Below the pieces are notes generated by a model, which was not told the DNA's origin, searched no databases, and was given only the letters and a program-made list of their open reading frames with translations. 64,000 nucleotides of DNA. It comes from Geodermatophilaceae bacterium URHA0031. GTDB taxonomy: Bacteria; Actinomycetota; Actinomycetes; Mycobacteriales; Geodermatophilaceae. The stretch is taken from contig JHVP01000002.1 of the NCBI GenBank assembly GCA_000620205.1, forward strand, positions 372,001 through 436,000, given 5' to 3'. Below are positions 16,178-27,955 of this stretch, one piece after another. The position numbers and the translations under genes are program-made. How positions within the stretch are numbered: position 1 is the stretch's first letter; the number at the start of each line of letters is the position of its first letter.

Positions 16178-17340
16178 CCGAGCAGGTGCCCCTCGGCGGC
16201 ACCGGCACCGTTGCCCCCGAGGACCAGGTCGACCCGCTGGAACTCCTTGAGGTCCCGGTAGCCGGTCTTGGCCATCGTGCGGCGCAGCGCACCGAAGAGG
16301 TTGGTGCGCCCGTCGGCGGCCTCGGCCGGGCCGAGCAGCACCTGCTGCAGGCTCCCGCGCGGGGTCGCCGGCGCGGACGTGCCGCCGCGCGGCAGCCGCG
16401 GGTGCGCCGCGACCGAGTCCCACCAGACGCCACCACCCGGCGCCTCGGCGGCGGCCCGCAGCGGCTCCCCCACCTGGACGGCGTCGGCGCCGCAGGCCAG
16501 CGCGCGGGCGATCGCGCCGCTGGTCTCGATCCGGCCGTTGGCGATGACGTGCACGTACCGGCCGCCGGTCTCGTCGAGGTAGTCCCGACGGGCCGCGGCG
16601 GCGTCGGCGATGGCGCTGGCCAGCGGCACCCGGATGCCCATGACGGCGTCGGCCGTCGACCAGCTGTCGGCGCCGACGCCGACGATGACGCCGGCCGCGC
16701 CGGTGCGCATGAGGTGCAGCGCGGTCTGGTAGTCCGCAGCCCCGCCGACGATCACCGGGACGTCGAGGTCGGCGATGAACTCCTTGAGGTTCAGCGCCTC
16801 CCCGCCCTTGGTGACGTGCTCGGCGGAGACGATGGTGCCCTGGATGACCAGCAGGTCGACGCCGGCGGCGAGCACCGTCGGGGCCAGCTGGACGGTGTGC
16901 TGCGGGGAGACGCGCACCGCCGTCGTCACGCCCGAGTCGCGCATCTCCTTGACCCGGGCGGTGAGCAGGTCCGGCTTCACCGGCTCGGCGTAGACCTGCT
17001 GCAGCAACGCGGTCGGCGGACCCGTCTCCGGCGACGCGGCGTCGCGGAGCTGCCGGTAGACGTCGGTCGGGTCGTCGTAACGGGTCCACAGACCCTCGGC
17101 GTTGAGCACGCCCAGGCCGCCGGCCCGGCCGACGGCGACCGCGGTCGCGGGGCTCACCACGGCGTCGCTGGGGCTGGTGACCAGCGGGATGTCGAACCGG
17201 AAGGCGTCGATCTGCCAGGAGGTCGAGACGTCGTCGTGGTCGCGGGTGCGCCGCGAGGGGACGATCGAGACCTCGTCGAGGTCATAGCCCCGGCGGGCGA
17301 AGCGGTTCAGGCCGATCTCGACGTTGTCGCGTACGGGCAA
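16174..17340 (-). CDS. guaB3: GuaB3 family IMP dehydrogenase-related protein
   Basis: Actinobacterial paralogue of IMP dehydrogenase without CBS domains. 388 residues form one TIM barrel, with [27 protein letters not shown] at the start and [15 protein letters not shown] as the flavodoxin-like phosphate loop. I do not see the canonical catalytic Cys loop of GuaB, consistent with assignment of some family members as GMP reductase-like. The only in-frame start giving this N-terminus is TTG 17340. It lies 63 bases after guaB, separated by a duplicated scrap of guaB's end, and is coupled to guaA. Confidence 0.93.
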   Translation of the reverse strand: MPVRDNVEIGLNRFARRGYDLDEVSIVPSRRTRDHDDVSTSWQIDAFRFDIPLVTSPSDAVVSPATAVAVGRAGGLGVLNAEGLWTRYDDPTDVYRQLRDAASPETGPPTALLQQVYAEPVKPDLLTARVKEMRDSGVTTAVRVSPQHTVQLAPTVLAAGVDLLVIQGTIVSAEHVTKGGEALNLKEFIADLDVPVIVGGAADYQTALHLMRTGAAGVIVGVGADSWSTADAVMGIRVPLASAIADAAAARRDYLDETGGRYVHVIANGRIETSGAIARALACGADAVQVGEPLRAAAEAPGGGVWWDSVAAHPRLPRGGTSAPATPRGSLQQVLLGPAEAADGRTNLFGALRRTMAKTGYRDLKEFQRVDLVLGGNGAGAAEGHLLG

Positions 17341-17344
17341 CGGG

Positions 17345-17401
17345 TCACCGACCTCGGTAGTTGGGGGCTGTGGTGGTCTCGCGGATGACGATGACGCTCA
17401 T
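17345..17401 (-). CDS. Tiny ORF repeating the C-terminus of guaB
   Basis: An ATG two bases after the guaB stop opens 18 codons, MSVIVIRETTTAPNYRGR, then TGA. Its ending APNYRGR-stop is the same as guaB's ending (EAPNYRGR-stop), and 19 bases around the stop codon are identical in both. It looks like a tandem duplication of the last 40-45 bases of guaB that has kept an open frame. Whether the peptide is made, or the segment is only a spacer before guaB3, cannot be told. Confidence 0.4.
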   Translation of the reverse strand: MSVIVIRETTTAPNYRGR

Positions 17402-17403
17402 CG

Positions 17404-19537
<2,134 letters not shown>

Positions 19538-19544
19538 GGAAGGA

Positions 19545-19594
19545 CCCCGTCGCCCCCCACGCCTCGCGAGCTCGGCGCGGGCCCTGCGACGGGG
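19545..19594 (+). terminator. 3'-end hairpin following the DUF5319-like gene
   Basis: CCCCGTCGC (19545-19553) pairs with GCGACGGGG (19586-19594). The stop is followed by GGAAGGACCCC. This is the plus-strand member of the recurrent family; it can also end the convergent BldM-like gene. Confidence 0.6.
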
Positions 19595-19619
19595 CGTTCC
19601 AGCGGTCAGGACTGCGAGG

Positions 19620-20375
19620 TCAGCTCATCATCCCGCGGCGGAAGCCGGTGGCGACCGCCTCGGCGCGGTCCTTGGCGCCGAGCTTGCGGAAGAGCCTCCG
19701 GGCGTGGGTCTTGATGGTGTCCTCGGACAGGTAGAGCTCGCGCCCGATCTGGGCGTTGCTCTTGCCCTGGCTCATGCCGGTCAGCACCTGCATCTCGCGC
19801 ATGGACAGGGCGACCTGCGGCGTCTCGGGGACGGTCGAGCGGACGGTGGTCGGGGCGGCCACCGCCAGCGGGCTGGCACCGCCCCACGGCGACGGGCCGC
19901 CGCCACCGGCCAGGGAGACAGCGTGCTGCGGGGGGCGCGGCGCGGGGGCCAGCTGCGGGCGGCCGGCCAGCTCCGGGCGCATCCCGGTGCGGGACAGGCC
20001 GAGGCCGAGCTCCAGCGGGCTGGCGTCCCAGCGGAGGTAGCCGCGGGCGCCGAGGGCCACGGCGGCGCGGACGGTCTCCGCGTCGTCGGGGGCGCCGAGC
20101 ACCAGCACCGGCACCGAGGGGTGCGAGCGCAGCACCTGGGTGGCGACGGTCAGCCCGCTGTCGGTGGCGCGCTGGGTGCCCACGAGCAGGACGTCGGGGA
20201 GGCGGTTGTCCAGCCGGGTGCGCAGCGAGACCGGGTCACCTACCGCCTCGACCCGGCTGACGAAGGGCAGCGCCAGCAGCCGGCCGGCGACCTCGTCGCG
20301 GACCCGGCGTCGCTCGTCGAACACCCAGACCACGGCCCCGGGGTTGCCGTTGCCGCGCATCCTGTCCTCGATCAC
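19620..20375 (-). CDS. BldM-like orphan response regulator, atypical receiver
   Basis: 251 residues. The C-terminal LuxR domain (SMREMQVLTGMSQGKSNAQI, LYLSEDTIKTHARRLFRKLG) is very close to Streptomyces BldM as I remember it. The N-terminal receiver-like domain is degenerate: where the phosphoacceptor Asp should stand the sequence reads PDVLLVGTQRA, and the conserved Lys before DAS is replaced (GYLRWDAS). It therefore probably works without phosphorylation. A 50-residue Pro/Ala/Gly linker joins the domains. GTG 20375 has GGGAG five bases upstream. It faces a WhiB gene, as expected for developmental regulators in actinobacteria. Confidence 0.87.
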   Translation of the reverse strand: MIEDRMRGNGNPGAVVWVFDERRRVRDEVAGRLLALPFVSRVEAVGDPVSLRTRLDNRLPDVLLVGTQRATDSGLTVATQVLRSHPSVPVLVLGAPDDAETVRAAVALGARGYLRWDASPLELGLGLSRTGMRPELAGRPQLAPAPRPPQHAVSLAGGGGPSPWGGASPLAVAAPTTVRSTVPETPQVALSMREMQVLTGMSQGKSNAQIGRELYLSEDTIKTHARRLFRKLGAKDRAEAVATGFRRGMMS

Positions 20376-20755
20376 CGTTGCTCCCGTCTGCGCCGGCCGG
20401 GCCGGCGACGTACCGTCCGGGCGTCGCCCGGGCGGGTGCTGGGGACGGGATTGGCCCCGTTCCCAGGAGGTGCCGACTCGACCGGTGTCCCGGACGGGTG
20501 TCGGCTGTCCCCCACGTCACCGTGGTCGGCACTCCCTGTGAGCACCTTGATCCGCTGCGTAGCTACAGGACAGCGGCTGTCACCCCGGCGGGTGAGGCCC
20601 GGGGCGACCCGGACGGGGCATGCAGACCGATAGGCACATCCGACCGGATTCCGCACCACGAGCGCACAGGGTCGTGTTTGCGCCTCGTCGGCAGCGGGCA
20701 TCGGCCCGGAAGTGACCGGGCAGACCCCCCGGTGCACCTGAGCCGAGGAGGTCCA
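20376..20755. promoter_or_regulatory. 380-bp divergent control region, BldM-like gene and whiB
   Basis: The only stretch over 300 bases without a gene. It holds a 16-bp palindrome (20580-20595, listed separately), a possible whiB -10 TAGGCA (20631-20636), and widely spaced complementary blocks GTGCCGA and TCGGCAC near 20466 and 20530. The whiB ribosome site GAGGAGG is at its right end. No small coding frame convinced me. Confidence 0.5.
20580..20595. promoter_or_regulatory. TCACCC-N4-GGGTGA palindrome, candidate BldM-type operator
   Basis: TCACCC (20580-20585), CGGC, GGGTGA (20590-20595). From memory, BldM homodimer sites in Streptomyces are inverted repeats of this kind. It is 161 bases before the whiB ATG and 205 bases before the BldM-like GTG, well placed for autoregulation and for control of whiB. 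Confidence 0.55.
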
Positions 20756-21055
20756 ATGGCTGACATCCGCCGACTGCCCAACCCCGTCGCCGAGGTGTGG
20801 GACTGGCAGTTGCACGGCAGCTGCCGGGGCGAGAGCACGTCGCTCTTCTTCCACCCCGACGGCGAGCGCGGGCCGGCCCGGGCCCGGCGGCAGGCAGCCG
20901 CCAAGGCGGTCTGCGGGCGCTGCCCCGTCCTGGAGTCCTGCCTGCAGCACGCCCTCTCGGTCCGCGAGCCCTACGGGGTCTGGGGCGGGATGAGCGAAGA
21001 GGAGCGGGCACGCCTGATCGCCGCGGAGCCCGCGGCCATCGCTGCCGGGGTCTGA
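20756..21055 (+). CDS. whiB3: WhiB family iron-sulfur regulator (WhiB3/WhiD type)
   Basis: 99 residues with the four [4Fe-4S] ligands Cys23, Cys53, Cys56 and Cys62 (AVCGRCPVLESC) and the GVWGG turn that contacts sigma factor. NPVAEVWDWQLHGSCRG and LFFHPDGERGPARARR match mycobacterial WhiB3, and the position next to groEL1 is the same as Rv3416-Rv3417c. It probably binds region 4 of the principal sigma factor and regulates redox or developmental genes. GAGGAGG stands five bases before ATG 20756. Whether to call it WhiB3 or WhiD is a naming matter. Confidence 0.93.
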   Translation: MADIRRLPNPVAEVWDWQLHGSCRGESTSLFFHPDGERGPARARRQAAAKAVCGRCPVLESCLQHALSVREPYGVWGGMSEEERARLIAAEPAAIAAGV

Positions 21056-21086
21056 GCACGAGGCGGGGGGCCTCCACCCGCCGAAC

Positions 21087-21139
21087 ACACGCCGAGAGGG
21101 CCGGTCCGACACGTCGTCGGACCGGCCCTCTCGGCGTGT
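21087..21139. terminator. Bidirectional terminator between whiB and the GGDEF gene
   Basis: A perfect 24-bp stem: the left arm 21087-21110 starts ACACGCCGAGAGGG, the right arm is 21116-21139, loop ACGTC. It sits between two convergent stop codons (21055 and 21147). Confidence 0.8.
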
Positions 21140-21146
21140 GCGCAGG

Positions 21147-22781
21147 TCAGCCGGGGTCGCCGACGACGCGGTCGCGCCCCTGGCGCTTGGCCCGGTACAG
21201 GTGGGCGTCCGCCCGGCCGAGCAGCTCGGCCGGCACCGGTGCTCGGACGCCGACCGTGCTGGCCAGGCCCGCGCTGATGGTGACCGACAGGCCGGGCACC
21301 AGCTCGTCCCACGGGTGGGCGGCGACCGAGCGCCGCACGTCCTCCAACTGCTGGGCAGCGGTGACCGGATCCGCCCCCACCAGGACCAGCAGGAACTCCT
21401 CCCCGCCCATCCGGGCCGCGAACGAGCCCCCCGCGCCGGCCGCCGGCGTCGCCTGCTCGAGCAGGTCGGCGACGGTGCGCAGCACCTGGTCGCCGACGTC
21501 GTGGGAGAACGTGTCGTTGACGCGCTTGAAGTGGTCCAGGTCCAGCAGCGCCACCGCGACGGCCTCGTCCGTGCCCGCGACCGCCTCCAGCAGCCGGGGG
21601 AACTGCTCGTCGACGTAGCGCCGGTTGTAGAGGCCGGTCAGCGGGTCCCGCAGCGAGAGCTCGCGGTAGCGCCGGCTCTGCCGGCGGGCCTCGGTGGTCT
21701 CGTACATCGCCTGCAGCGCCCGGGCGCGGGCGTCCCGCTGGGCGGACTGCAGGTCCAGCGCCTCCTGCGAGTAGAGCTTGTGCTCGGCGAAGGCGGCCTC
21801 GAAGTGCCCGCCGGCAGCGTGCAGCTCGGCCTGCTCCCGGCGGGCCCGGACCCGGATGGAGGTCAGCCCGTTCGCCTCGCACCGGCGGATGCACTCGTCG
21901 AGCGTCTCCTGCGCCTCGGCCACGCGGCCCAGCCGGCGCTGGATCTCGGCGAGGGTCAGCAGGAAGTCCGCCCCGGCGTCGCCGTCCGGGGAGGCGTCGA
22001 GGACCTCGGGGCTGAGTCCGGGCAGCAGGACCGTCTCGGCCTCCGCGAGCCGGCCCAGGCCGATGAGCGCCCGGGCCACGGTGTCCAGCCGGCCGATGCT
22101 CAGTTCGACCCCGTGCTCGCCGGCGAGGGCCTGCAGCCGGGTGGCGAGGCCGAGCGCGGTCTCGAACTCCCCGGCGAGCATCTCGACGTAGGAGCGGTTG
22201 TTGAGGACCAGCAGCTGCCGGTCGACGTCGCCCTGGTCCTCGGCCAGCTGCAGCACCTCGGCGTAGCGCTCCCGCGCGCCGACGTCGCCCTGCAGCCCGA
22301 GGCAGTCCGCCAGCCGGGCCAGGTGGTCGATCCGCAGCGCCGGCACCGCGTCGTCGTCGAGCAGGTCGATGGCCTGGACCGCGTTCTCCAGTGCGGCGGA
22401 CAGGTCGCCCAGCTCCTGGAACACCGCGGCGAGGAGGAAGTGGCTGCGCGCGAGGAGGTGTCGGGAGTCGTGGTCGGCGGCCCAGCGCCGGACGTCCTGG
22501 GCGACCCGGCCGGCATCGGCGACGTTGCCGCGGCGGCGCACGAGGTCGGCCTGCACCAGCTGGGCGCGCAGCTCGAACTCCACCAGGCCCAGTTCGCGCG
22601 CCGTGACCAGCGCCTGCTCGGCGCGCTCGGCCGCGGCGGCGGAGTCGAAGCGGGAGAGGGACTCCAGGTCGTCGAGGGTGGCGGACAGCGCAGCGACGGC
22701 GGCATCGCTCACCGCCGGCACCGCGAACAGGGTCGGCGCGCTGCGGTCACCGACCTCTTCGTCCTGCTTCACACCGACCAC
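21147..22781 (-). CDS. TPR-repeat diguanylate cyclase (GGDEF domain)
   Basis: 544 residues. The first 360 are helical repeats with TPR character (for example FLLAAVFQELGDLSAALENA and RLGRVAEAQETLDECIRRCE). A coiled linker leads to a GGDEF domain from about 375 with DPLTGLYNRR, LLDLDHFKRVNDTFSHDVGD and the active-site MGGEEF. The inhibitory RxxD site is absent at its usual place five residues upstream. It should make c-di-GMP, gated by what the TPR region binds. No membrane segment. GTG 22781 is the first start; a GTG three codons later is possible, and neither has a clear ribosome site. Confidence 0.9.
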   Translation of the reverse strand: MVGVKQDEEVGDRSAPTLFAVPAVSDAAVAALSATLDDLESLSRFDSAAAAERAEQALVTARELGLVEFELRAQLVQADLVRRRGNVADAGRVAQDVRRWAADHDSRHLLARSHFLLAAVFQELGDLSAALENAVQAIDLLDDDAVPALRIDHLARLADCLGLQGDVGARERYAEVLQLAEDQGDVDRQLLVLNNRSYVEMLAGEFETALGLATRLQALAGEHGVELSIGRLDTVARALIGLGRLAEAETVLLPGLSPEVLDASPDGDAGADFLLTLAEIQRRLGRVAEAQETLDECIRRCEANGLTSIRVRARREQAELHAAGGHFEAAFAEHKLYSQEALDLQSAQRDARARALQAMYETTEARRQSRRYRELSLRDPLTGLYNRRYVDEQFPRLLEAVAGTDEAVAVALLDLDHFKRVNDTFSHDVGDQVLRTVADLLEQATPAAGAGGSFAARMGGEEFLLVLVGADPVTAAQQLEDVRRSVAAHPWDELVPGLSVTISAGLASTVGVRAPVPAELLGRADAHLYRAKRQGRDRVVGDPG

Positions 22782-22861
22782 ATCGGCACAGGATCGGGCA
22801 ACTTGAGCTTTGAAGGACAGGCCCCCTCACCCCAGGGGTGAGAACGACCTGCCCCAGGACG

Positions 22862-22899
22862 CCGCTGCCCCCGCCGCCAGGAGGCGACGGGGGCAGCGG
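22862..22899 (-). terminator. Second hairpin downstream of groEL
   Basis: CCGCTGCCCCCG (22862-22873) pairs with CGGGGGCAGCGG (22888-22899). Tandem with the next hairpin, between groEL and the GGDEF gene on the same strand. Confidence 0.5.
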
Positions 22900-22924
22900 G
22901 ACCGCTCAGGTGACGCGCGGGACC

Positions 22925-22952
22925 GGCCCCGCTGCCGGTGGGCAGCGGGGCC
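22925..22952 (-). terminator. Terminator immediately after groEL
   Basis: GGCCCCGCTGCC (22925-22936) and GGCAGCGGGGCC (22941-22952) form a perfect 12-bp stem with loop GGTG, five bases after the groEL stop codon. Confidence 0.7.
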
Positions 22953-22957
22953 CCTCC

Positions 22958-24622
<1,665 letters not shown>

Positions 24623-24639
24623 TCAGGGGGCAGACGACG

Positions 24640-24678
24640 ACCGCCCCGGGACCCGGTGTCTCGGGTCGCCGGGGCGGT
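24640..24678 (-). terminator. Hairpin between groES and groEL
   Basis: ACCGCCCCGG (24640-24649) with CCGGGGCGGT (24669-24678) outside, GACCCG with CGGGTC inside, loop of six. It could reduce read-through into groEL or mark an RNA-processing site that gives more GroES than GroEL. Confidence 0.5.
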
Positions 24679-24708
24679 GTCGTGCTGTGGTTCAGCGGAG
24701 AGGTGAGG

Positions 24709-25017
24709 TCACTTCACCACGACGGCGAGCAGGTCGCGGGCGGAGAGCACGAGGTAGTCCTCGCCGCCGTAGCGCACCTCGGTGCCGCCGTACTTCGAGT
24801 AGACGACGACGTCGCCGACGTTGACGTCGAGCGGGACGCGGTTGCCGTTGTCGTCGATGCGGCCGGGGCCGACTGCGATGACGGTGCCCTCCTGGGGCTT
24901 CTCCTTGGCGGTGTCCGGGATGACCAGACCGGAGGCCGTGGTGGTCTCGGCCTCGTTGGCCTGGACCACGACACGGTCCTCGAGCGGCTTGATGTTGACC
25001 TTGGTAGCGGTCGTCAC
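24709..25017 (-). CDS. groES: Co-chaperonin GroES
   Basis: 10-kDa lid of the GroEL chamber, 102 residues. [20 protein letters not shown] starts the beta-barrel, [17 protein letters not shown] is the mobile loop that docks on GroEL, and [19 protein letters not shown] is the typical C-terminal strand set. GTG start at 25017 after GAAGGGGG. First gene of the groESL pair; expression should be held by HrcA at the CIRCE element overlapping its promoter. Confidence 0.98.
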   Translation of the reverse strand: MTTATKVNIKPLEDRVVVQANEAETTTASGLVIPDTAKEKPQEGTVIAVGPGRIDDNGNRVPLDVNVGDVVVYSKYGGTEVRYGGEDYLVLSARDLLAVVVK

Positions 25018-25123
25018 GGGGTGACGCCCCCTTCACTGTCGGACGGGTGTTCGGAGGTGGTGCTGATGCTGTGGCACGGGGGTCGGGACTGCCGTCGCGG
25101 GGGTCAGCTCCGACCCGTGTCGA

Positions 25124-25150
25124 TTGGCACTCTACCCACGTGAGTGCCAG
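25124..25150. promoter_or_regulatory. CIRCE operator (HrcA site)
   Basis: TTGGCACTC (25124-25132), nine bases, GAGTGCCAG (25142-25150): the CIRCE inverted repeat TTAGCACTC-N9-GAGTGCTAA with G/C substitutions that keep the arms complementary. It covers the groES -10 and the first codons of the divergent methyltransferase. Confidence 0.9.
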
Positions 25151-25158
25151 CCGCTCAA
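25129..25158 (-). promoter_or_regulatory. groESL promoter overlapped by CIRCE
   Basis: On the complement TTGAGC (25158-25153), an 18-base spacer and TAGAGT (25134-25129). The -10 lies inside the CIRCE element, so HrcA binding would block it directly. The leader to the groES GTG is about 105 bases. Confidence 0.55.
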
Positions 25159-26450
25159 CAGGGTCCCCGGCGCCGTCCCCCACGGTGGTGGTCCAGGCTG
25201 TGCGGGTGCCCGCCGCCGACCACGAGGACCCCGTGCAGGCCGCCGAGACGGTGCGGCAGCTGCAGGCCCTGGCCACCCCCGCCGGCCGGGCGGCGCTGGC
25301 CCGGGCCGGCGAGCTGCTGGCTGCCCGGACCGACGCCGTCACGGCGCTGAGCCGGCTGCGCGGCGAGGTCGGCGTCGAGCTGGCCGGGCCCGCCTGGGGC
25401 ACCGCCCGGCAGCGGGAGCGGGCCCGGCCGGTGTTCGGCGCGGACACCGACCTGCTGCTGTTCACCGGCGACACCCTCGAGCAGGCCGGGCGTCCCGCCC
25501 TCGCCGACCGGCGCGCGGCGCGGCTGCTCGCCGCCGGTGCCGCGTCGGTCGCCGACCTCGGCTGTGCGGCCGGCACCGACACGGTGGCGCTGGCCCGGGC
25601 CGGGGCGCGGGTGGTCGCCGTCGACCGGGACCCGGTGGCGCGGGAGCTCACCCGGCTCAACAGCGCCGCACTGGGGCTTCCCGGCGTCGAGGTCCGCGAC
25701 GCCGACGTCGTCGACCTGGTGGCCGCGGCGGAGGGCGGCCGGGTGGCCGGGTGCGACGCCGCCGTCCTGGACCCCGCCCGCCGCGCCGGTGGCCGCCGGC
25801 TGCTCGACCCCGACCGGTGGTCGCCGCCGTGGTCGACGGTGCGCGCCCTGCTCGACGCCGTCCCGCGGTGCGTGGTCAAGGTGGCGCCCGGGCTCGACCA
25901 CGACCGGGTGCCGGCCGGGGTCGAGGCGGAGTGGGTCTCCGTCGGGGGCTCGATCGTCGAGGCGCTGCTGTGGGGCCGGGCGCTGTCGGCGACCTGGCGG
26001 CGGGCGACCGTCGTCGGCCGGGACGGGGTCCTGCACGAGCTCACCGCCCGCGCCGACCCGGGCGGCGCCCCGGTCGGCCCGGTGCGCGGCTGGCTGCACG
26101 AGCCCGACCCGGCGGTGATCCGGTCCGGCCTGGTCGCCGTCGTCGCCGCCCAGCTGGACGCGACGCTGGTCGACCCGACGATCGCCTACCTGACCGGGGA
26201 CTCCCCCGCCGTCTCCCCGTGGGTGACCTCCTACCCGGTCACCGACGTGCTGTCGTTCAACCTCAAGAAGCTCAGGGCGCTGCTGCGCAGCCGGGACGTC
26301 GGCCGGGTCACGGTCAAGAAGCGGGGCTCCGCGATCGAGCCGGAGACCCTGGCCCGGCAGCTGCGCGGCCCGGGCGCGGGGACGGCGGTCGTCGTCGTCA
26401 CCCGGGTCGCCGGCGCCCCCACCGCGCTCGTGTGCGGACCACCCGGCTGA
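25140..26450 (+). CDS. Class I SAM-dependent methyltransferase with THUMP-like domain
   Basis: About 436 residues from GTG 25140. A helical N-terminal part, then a Rossmann fold with SAM loop VADLGCAAGTDTVALA and VVAVDRDPVARELTRLN, a [11 protein letters not shown] motif typical of the family (VLDPARRAGG), and a C-terminal THUMP-like region. There LKKLRALLRSRDVGRVTVKKRG suggests RNA binding. Probably an RNA methyltransferase; the target is unknown. The start is uncertain: GTG 25140 lies inside the CIRCE right arm, and later in-frame GTGs around 25182 are possible. It ends at a palindrome shared with tsaD. Confidence 0.82.
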   Translation: MSASRSTGSPAPSPTVVVQAVRVPAADHEDPVQAAETVRQLQALATPAGRAALARAGELLAARTDAVTALSRLRGEVGVELAGPAWGTARQRERARPVFGADTDLLLFTGDTLEQAGRPALADRRAARLLAAGAASVADLGCAAGTDTVALARAGARVVAVDRDPVARELTRLNSAALGLPGVEVRDADVVDLVAAAEGGRVAGCDAAVLDPARRAGGRRLLDPDRWSPPWSTVRALLDAVPRCVVKVAPGLDHDRVPAGVEAEWVSVGGSIVEALLWGRALSATWRRATVVGRDGVLHELTARADPGGAPVGPVRGWLHEPDPAVIRSGLVAVVAAQLDATLVDPTIAYLTGDSPAVSPWVTSYPVTDVLSFNLKKLRALLRSRDVGRVTVKKRGSAIEPETLARQLRGPGAGTAVVVVTRVAGAPTALVCGPPG

Positions 26451-26478
26451 GGGCAGAAGTGGCCACTTCTGCCCTCAG
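26447..26478. terminator. Palindrome covering the stops of methyltransferase and tsaD
   Basis: A perfect inverted repeat with 16-base arms: CTGAGGGCAGAAGTGG (26447-26462) and its complement (26463-26478). It contains the methyltransferase TGA (26448-26450) and the tsaD TGA (26477-26475). In RNA the innermost pairs would open. Bidirectional terminator. Confidence 0.65.
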
Positions 26479-27509
26479 CGGGAGACGACCTCGATCGGGA
26501 GGGAGCTGTCCGCGCCGAGGTCGGCACCCGAGGGCGCGACGCCCGCCTCCACCAGCCGGGACCCGAGCGCGGCGACCATCGCGCCGTTGTCGGTGCACAG
26601 CCGGCGGCTGGGCACCCGCAGCACGATGCCGGCCGCGTCGCAGCGCTCCTGGGCCAGCGCCCGCAGCCGCGAGTTCGCCGCCACCCCGCCGCCGATGACG
26701 AGGTGGTCCACGCCGGAGTCGCGGCAGGCCCGGACCGCCTTGGCGGTCAGCACGTCGACGACCGCCTCCTGGAACGCCGCGGACACGTCGGCGACCGGCA
26801 CCGGCTCGCCGGCCCGCTCCCGCGCCTCGACCCAGCGGGCGACCGCCGTCTTCAGTCCGGAGAAGGAGAAGTCGTAGACGGCGTCCCGCGGGCCGGTCAG
26901 GCCGCGGGGGAACGTGATGGAGCCCGGGTCGCCCTCGGTGGCGGCGCGGTCGATGTGCGGTCCGCCCGGGAAGGGCAGGCCCAGCACCCGGGCGACCTTG
27001 TCGAAGGCCTCCCCCGCGGCGTCGTCGATGGTCCGGCCGAGCTCCTGCACGTCCTGGGCGAGGTCGGGCACCAGCAGCAGCGAGCTGTGCCCGCCGGAGA
27101 CGAGCATGGCGATCGAGGGCTCGGCCAGCCGGCCGTGCTCCAGCTCGTCGACGGCGACGTGCGCGGCGAGGTGGTTGACCCCGTACAGCGGGACGTCGAG
27201 GGCCAGCGCGTACGCCTTGGCCGCCGCGACGCCGACCAGCAGCGCCCCGGTGAGGCCCGGTCCGGCGGTCACGGCGATCGCGTCGACGTCGCCGAGACCC
27301 ACGCCGGCGTCGGAGAGCGCTTTGTGCACCGTCGGGACCATCGCCTCCAGATGTGCCCGGCTGGCGATCTCCGGGACGACGCCGCCGAAGCGCTCGTGCT
27401 CGGCCATCGACGTCGCCAGCGCGTCCGAGAGCAGCGTCTGCCCGCGCACCAGGCCGATCCCGGTCTCGTCGCAGGAGGTCTCGAACCCCAGCACCAACGG
27501 GGCGGTCAT
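26475..27509 (-). CDS. tsaD: tRNA N6-threonylcarbamoyladenosine synthase subunit TsaD
   Basis: Transfers threonylcarbamoyl to A37 of ANN-decoding tRNAs, with TsaB and TsaE. 344 residues of the Kae1/Qri7 fold: [14 protein letters not shown] at the start, [18 protein letters not shown] signature, metal ligands in [23 protein letters not shown], and [13 protein letters not shown]. First codons overlap the end of rimI (ATGA type), giving tsaB-rimI-tsaD as one coupled series. Its 3' end is in the palindrome shared with the methyltransferase. Confidence 0.97.
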   Translation of the reverse strand: MTAPLVLGFETSCDETGIGLVRGQTLLSDALATSMAEHERFGGVVPEIASRAHLEAMVPTVHKALSDAGVGLGDVDAIAVTAGPGLTGALLVGVAAAKAYALALDVPLYGVNHLAAHVAVDELEHGRLAEPSIAMLVSGGHSSLLLVPDLAQDVQELGRTIDDAAGEAFDKVARVLGLPFPGGPHIDRAATEGDPGSITFPRGLTGPRDAVYDFSFSGLKTAVARWVEARERAGEPVPVADVSAAFQEAVVDVLTAKAVRACRDSGVDHLVIGGGVAANSRLRALAQERCDAAGIVLRVPSRRLCTDNGAMVAALGSRLVEAGVAPSGADLGADSSLPIEVVSR

Positions 27510-27955
27510 CGCAGCAGCTCCCTGCGCATCACGACGGCGTCCTCGCCGCTCAACGGGTAGTAGTTCGGGCGGACGCCGATCGGGGTGAACCCGCGCCGCC
27601 GGTAGAGGCCCTGGGTGGCCTGGTCGGTGGCGCGGACCTCCAGCAGCACCACGGGGCTGCGCCGGTCGGCCTCGGCGAGCAGCGCGTCCAGCAGCGTCCC
27701 GCCGATGCCCTCGCCCTGCCGGGCCGTGGTGACGCCGATGGTGGCGATGTGCGCCTCGTCCGGGTAGGCGATGAGCCCGGCGTAGCCGACCACCTCGTCC
27801 CCGTCGACGGCGACGAGGTAGTGGCGGGTGTCGGTCAGCCCCAGCTCCTCCAGGTACATCGACCGGGTCCAGGTGTCGGGCGCGAAGAGCTCCCCCTCCA
27901 GCCGCATGACCGCGCCGAGGTCGTCCCGGGTCATCGGGCGCAGCGTCACGGTCAC
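27506..27955 (-). CDS. rimI: Ribosomal-protein-alanine N-acetyltransferase RimI-like (GNAT)
   Basis: 149-residue GNAT enzyme: substrate side [17 protein letters not shown], then the acetyl-CoA loop [18 protein letters not shown], and [19 protein letters not shown] near the C-terminus. RimI acetylates ribosomal protein S18 in enterobacteria; actinobacterial homologues have broader N-terminal substrates. Overlaps both neighbours by four bases (tsaB upstream, tsaD downstream), the same order as Rv3421c-Rv3419c. Confidence 0.92.
   Translation of the reverse strand: MTVTLRPMTRDDLGAVMRLEGELFAPDTWTRSMYLEELGLTDTRHYLVAVDGDEVVGYAGLIAYPDEAHIATIGVTTARQGEGIGGTLLDALLAEADRRSPVVLLEVRATDQATQGLYRRRGFTPIGVRPNYYPLSGEDAVVMRRELLR

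Noticed and set aside
14609-17089. 826-codon frame suggesting a fusion upstream of guaA
   Set aside because: The extra N-terminal part is Arg-rich shadow of guaB3; the real guaA start overlaps the guaB3 stop (ATGA) at 16177.
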